Assembly: GCF_964340395.1 (NCBI RefSeq)
Contig: NC_135567.1
Coordinates: forward strand, 10,877,984 to 10,941,983
From: Glandiceps talaboti
Taxonomy: Eukaryota; Hemichordata; Enteropneusta; Spengelidae
Length of the DNA stretch: 64,000 nt
Direction of reading: 5' to 3'
Part shown: piece by piece, positions 60,331 to 64,000 of the stretch
Position numbering within the stretch: the stretch's first letter is position 1
Layout: each line of letters begins with the position of its first letter
The notes under the pieces: model-generated
The model's database searches: none
Told to the model about the DNA's origin: nothing
Seen by the model: the letters and a program-made list of their open reading frames with translations, nothing else
Program-made: the position numbers and the translations under genes

Positions 60331-61334
60331 TATCCTCGTTCACAGTCACAATTAGAAACCCACGATGTAAACAGCAGAACAATACATTTAAACCAAAGGC
60401 CTACACAAAACTGTTTTAAGATACTGGCTAGACGCTTCAAGAACAGGCGTGACAACAGGCAAACTACAAGACCAAAACAAAAGTCGTCTACACCCATCCT
60501 CGGCATCTCAACTGTCACGGTGACAAATGTTTCATTCAGTCAACTTACACCCGCCCAAATTAACTTTCGTTCCAGACCAGACAAAATCAACAAATAGAGA
60601 ACAGGAAGCAGACGTAGACAGGAAAGTTTTACACGGAAATGTAGACTACATTTATGTTCCATGACAAACAGGACAACAACACCACACTAAACCAGGACAT
60701 GTGATCGCCTCTAATCAGACTAAAGCACTAAACTGGAAGCCTTTCTATCGGCCGTAGAAAGCGATGTCCTGGGTACAAGAAGACAAAGGAAGGCATACGA
60801 CTACATTAGTAAAGAAGAAAAAGAAAGCTACGCCTTTCAACAATTGAAAACCGCCACGATTTAACAATAAACAACAGACAAGGGCAGACGTATGGTTGTC
60901 ATGGATACGCAATGATATATAGACAACTGTAAAGAAAAAATTCAATTTATGTTTACGTTTACCCGATTATTATGTGGAGACCAATAGTCTCAAGACTGTC
61001 CATACAGAAGGCATCACGGAAAGCATTTGAAATATAGTGCTAATTGATTTTCCTGCAAATTTTTGTTATTATTTTACCAACATGGTCTATGTAAACATAA
61101 GACGAAATAGATAACCTCGTAAGTAATCCTTACAATCGAAAATATAATTCAGGGCCTTACTGTTGCCAGCAACTCTCTGCACAATGTATGTGACATTCCG
61201 TCAAAACATACATCATATGCCAATTTTGACGTTGCAGTTGTTGCAGCAGTAAGTTACCTGCAATCTAGTGAAGAACACCACGATTAAATACCAATAAACG
61301 TGAAAACATCAGAAAAGTAGGCGATTGTACTTAC

Positions 61335-61463
61335 CATCATCAGCTCGACATCCGACATGTTTGACCCACAAGCGCGACCCACAAGTGCACACGCCTCCCT
61401 AGCAACGGTATCGTGCGAATCCACTCCCAGAAACAACGGAAATTTAGCTACCGTACGTTCCCA
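61335..61463 (-). CDS. possible exon, CpG-richer, unknown protein
   Basis: Between acceptor-like CTATCTAAACAG and a consensus donor (ATGATG|GTAAGT) the frame WERTVAKFPLFLGVDSHDTV, AREACALVGRACGSNMSDVE, LMM is open in phase 0-0. It could also be a first exon starting at the internal ATG (MSDVELMM). CpG density is higher than in the surroundings. It does not fit the phase-1 pattern of the receptor gene. Confidence 0.3.
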
Positions 61464-61642
61464 CTGTTTAGATAGAGAATTATATGAAGCAATCGCCAGA
61501 ACTTTTTAATTTATATTATTTTACGAATTAGGTAATTGTTATATTTGGTAGATGACAACTTTATCATTTTGCTAAAAATGTTGACATCATTGCAACTTAT
61601 AATTAATATATGCAAGAAATAAAATAAATGTCGAAAACTTAC

Positions 61643-61939
61643 CCTTTGATGCTGTACAAAAAGCACCCACAGGACGTTTAGAGTAAGAAGATTCAAGACT
61701 GTTTATTTCGAATCGAATGACATTTCTAACTCCTTCAAAATCAATAAATACTCTATTCCTTCCTACCATGGCAATTCCATTTTCTATCCAGAAAAAATGA
61801 TATCCCTCTTTTTCGTAGCGTATTAGGGAGATAAAATCATACAGTTCCCCGCCCGTCGCTAATGTACCTCCGTGGTAATTGCATGCCTGATATGCTTCAG
61901 TGTGTGACTCAAATCTTCCTTTTATCAAAAATAGGATAA
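61643..61939 (-). CDS. C-type-lectin/Link-like module exon
   Basis: 297 bp, phase 1-1, acceptor TTCATATACCTTTCAG and donor GTAAGT. It encodes ILFLIKGRFESHTEAYQACN, YHGGTLATGGELYDFISLIR, YEKEGYHFFWIENGIAMVGR, NRVFIDFEGVRNVIRFEINS, LESSYSKRPVGAFCTASK. EAY.AC...GG.LAT..EL...I, FWIE and a final AFC are shared by CTLD and Link folds; only two cysteines remain. Strand and phase match the receptor gene, but an 11.5-kb gap separates it from the next exon, so membership is inferred. Confidence 0.6.
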
Positions 61940-62189
61940 CTGAAAGGTATATGAAGATCAAGGTAAAAATATCATGTTACATAATCAACATACATTATTG
62001 GCGAGTCAGTAGAAATGAAAATAAACAATGTATCGAACGAAACAATAAGCAGAATAACAACCACATTTATAATGAATGCCTCACGTAAGGGCAAAAACCA
62101 CATATTTTCTCCCAACATACATTGTTGGAATGCAAAATTCTTAGTTAGAGTTAAATTAATGATATGAAACTATAACAACTCGTGCACTT

Positions 62190-62680
62190 TGTTATCATTA
62201 ATAAATACACCAATTTATATGAAATTTGAATCTTACATTCATAAAATACAGCCTAATTAACGAAATCAATTAATTATGCAAATGGTTCATTAAAACTAAT
62301 AAATTAAGCCAACAGGCTTGCTTGTCATAATATGGTTGATGTATTTGCCAAATTCTATGGAATTTAAAGTGTGACTTTAAAAAATATATAGCTTATTTAT
62401 TTAAGATCAGTAATTGATTAAATTACTCAATAAAAGTAAAAACTATGTCAACGAAATTGATAATCCTTGTGCACATTGTTATGTTTGATATATGTACCAA
62501 TGGTATGACATCTGAAGCTTCCATTCTTAATATATAGCCTAATTACCGAATATAATTAATTATGTAAATTACTAATTGAATCTAAACATTATACCTACAG
62601 GCTTTATAGTGTATGTGTGCTTACTGTGGTATAAGTCGTGTTCTGGTTGATGTACATAATAAATCTTGCAAGTTTTGAAG
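62190..62680. repeat. ATGCAAAT-type dispersed repeat, copy 3
   Basis: ATACAGCCTAATTAACGAAA, TCAATTAATTATGCAAATGG, TTCATTAAAACTAAT...CAGGCTTG, then a second unit ATATAGCCTAATTACCGAAT, AATTAATTATGTAAAT, ...ACAGGCTT. Confidence 0.65.
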
Positions 62681-62689
62681 TATGCATAG

Positions 62690-63229
62690 ATAGCGCTAAA
62701 TAACAAATTACCCAGTAGCACCATAAGCTATGTCAATAATCTGTACGCGGCATGAACGCTTTGTTATGGTTAAGGTATCATTATATTTAAACTAAGGGCA
62801 ATATGTGTTATACATGATGTATCCCTTAATTTGAAAAATATCCATCCATACTACATTGAATCTGGAGCTTAACTCAATTTAGTGGCGTTTTCGAGGATGT
62901 TCATGGTTTAGTGAGCTGTGCACTATAGGCAGTAGTTCATAATTTTAAATCTGATATGGAAGGGATTTCAGGGATAGTTGACCAGTAGAGCCGGGAATGA
63001 GTTCATGAGTTCTGATTTAGCTGAAAGACAGAAAAGAGGAGAGAATAACGTCTCCCCAATCCCTTTCTCTAAAATAATGAAATCTTATCTCCATTTCAAT
63101 TAAAACATTATTTTGTATATTTCAAGTTTGAACTTGTTGAATGCTTTATAATAGCACAGCAAAATGTTGTTGTGGTCACTATATATAACATTATAACTTT
63201 TTTTTGTATATTTACAGAGACTTGTACTC
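62690..63229. other. no gene seen
   Basis: AT-rich sequence before the satellite array. Confidence 0.4.
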
Positions 63230-64000
63230 ATTACGAGTACACTTGTAATAAAGTTATTGAAAACTTGTAATAAAATTGCCGACATTTCTAATAAACTGAC
63301 GACATTTGTTACAAGATTGTCGACATTTGTAATAAACTAACAACATTTGTAATAAAATTGCCGACATTTGTAATAAACTGACGACATTTGTACTAAAATT
63401 GCCGACATTTGTAATAAACTAATGACATTTGTAATAAAATTGCCAACATTTCTAATAAACTAACGACATTTGTAATAAAACTGCCAACATTTGTAAAAAA
63501 CTAACGATAATTGTAATAAGATTGCTGATATTTGTAATAAACTAATGACATATGTAATAAAATTGCCGACATTTGTAATAAACTAACAACACTTGTAAAA
63601 GAATTGCCGACATTTGTAATAAACTAATGACATTTGTAATAAACTAACAACACTTGTAATAGAATTGCCGACATTTGTAACAAACTAATGACATTTGTAA
63701 TAAACTAACAACACTTGTAATAAAATTGCCGACATTTGTAATAAACTCACATTTGTAAAAAACTAACGACATTTGCAATGCAATTGCCGACATTTGTAAT
63801 AAACTAATAACGACATTTGAAATAAACTATCGTAATAGAATTGCCTAGATTTGTAATAAACTGACATTTGTAATAAAATTGACATTTGTAATAAACTAAC
63901 GACATTTGTAATAAAATTGCCAACATTTCTAATAAACTAACGACATTTGTAATAAAACTGCCAACATTTGTAAAAAACTAACGATAATTGTAATAAGATT
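63230..64000. repeat. satellite array of ~21-bp units (42-bp higher order), runs off the window
   Basis: Alternating half-units ATTGCCGACATTTGTAATAA and ACTAACGACATTTGTAATAA repeat about 36 times with point changes and occasional missing half-units. The array begins near 63237 and continues past base 64000. Confidence 0.93.

Noticed and set aside
59943-60419. 158-codon ORF as a membrane protein gene
   Set aside because: The hydrophobic part has no domain, no splice support was seen, and the C-terminal part resembles a decayed GIY-YIG core.
63230-64000. CRISPR-like array
   Set aside because: Half-units are nearly identical throughout with no unique spacers; it is a eukaryotic satellite.

Overview
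This is an AT-rich, intron-rich metazoan nuclear window packed with transposon remnants, microsatellites and fold-back repeats. There are no operons, Shine-Dalgarno sites or bacterial genes. The domain content (an LGR/GRL101-type receptor with LDLa, LRR, CUB, C-type lectin and discoidin modules; a trefoil-domain gene; Penelope, L1/Tx1-like and CR1/L2/Jockey-like retroelements) fits a marine invertebrate, perhaps a deuterostome such as a hemichordate, amphioxus or echinoderm, but the sequence does not settle the species.

Layout. 1-870: 3' end of a LINE. 1.9-6.3 kb: a degraded L1/Tx1-like LINE (endonuclease, RT, C-terminal zinc knuckle) with a minisatellite expanded inside its ORF. 8.0-13.3 kb, minus strand: a small secreted trefoil-type gene (signal-peptide exon at 13.1-13.3 kb, P-domain exon at 8.03-8.17 kb). 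Its first exon and promoter lie in a ~0.95 kb segment that is duplicated; the second copy (10.1-11.06 kb) is frameshifted. More LINE remnants lie at 9.6, 12.3 and 14.4-15.8 kb.

17.96-61.94 kb, minus strand: the main find, a very large mosaic receptor gene reconstructed exon by exon from splice sites and matching phases. In protein order the exons encode a C-type-lectin/Link-like module (61.6-61.9 kb, linkage least certain), a two-exon F5/8C (discoidin) domain, a PAN/apple-like module, a CUB domain, a three-exon C-type lectin domain, seven LDLa repeats, an LRR N-terminal cap, at least four LRR exons and an LGR-type seven-transmembrane exon. Two cytoplasmic-tail exons follow: one looks like a protein-kinase catalytic-loop segment with degenerate catalytic residues, the other holds about 22 copies of a 21-residue charged repeat. 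Nearly all ectodomain exons are phase 1-1 modules and the LRR exons are phase 2. The 7TM exon lacks the usual E/DRY acid and has HPFLF in place of NPxxY.

Many mobile elements sit in the introns of this gene: a Penelope-like element (RT + GIY-YIG) with inverted 51-bp ends and a hammerhead-ribozyme-like motif at its 3' end, two related TIR elements, two fold-back elements, and a dispersed ATGCAAAT-containing repeat that ends in microsatellites. Plus-strand remnants include a Jockey/CR1-like RT (56.3 kb), a DDE transposase (57.7 kb) and two unassigned exon-like segments (36.0 and 55.15 kb). The window ends in a ~21/42-bp satellite array (63.2-64 kb).
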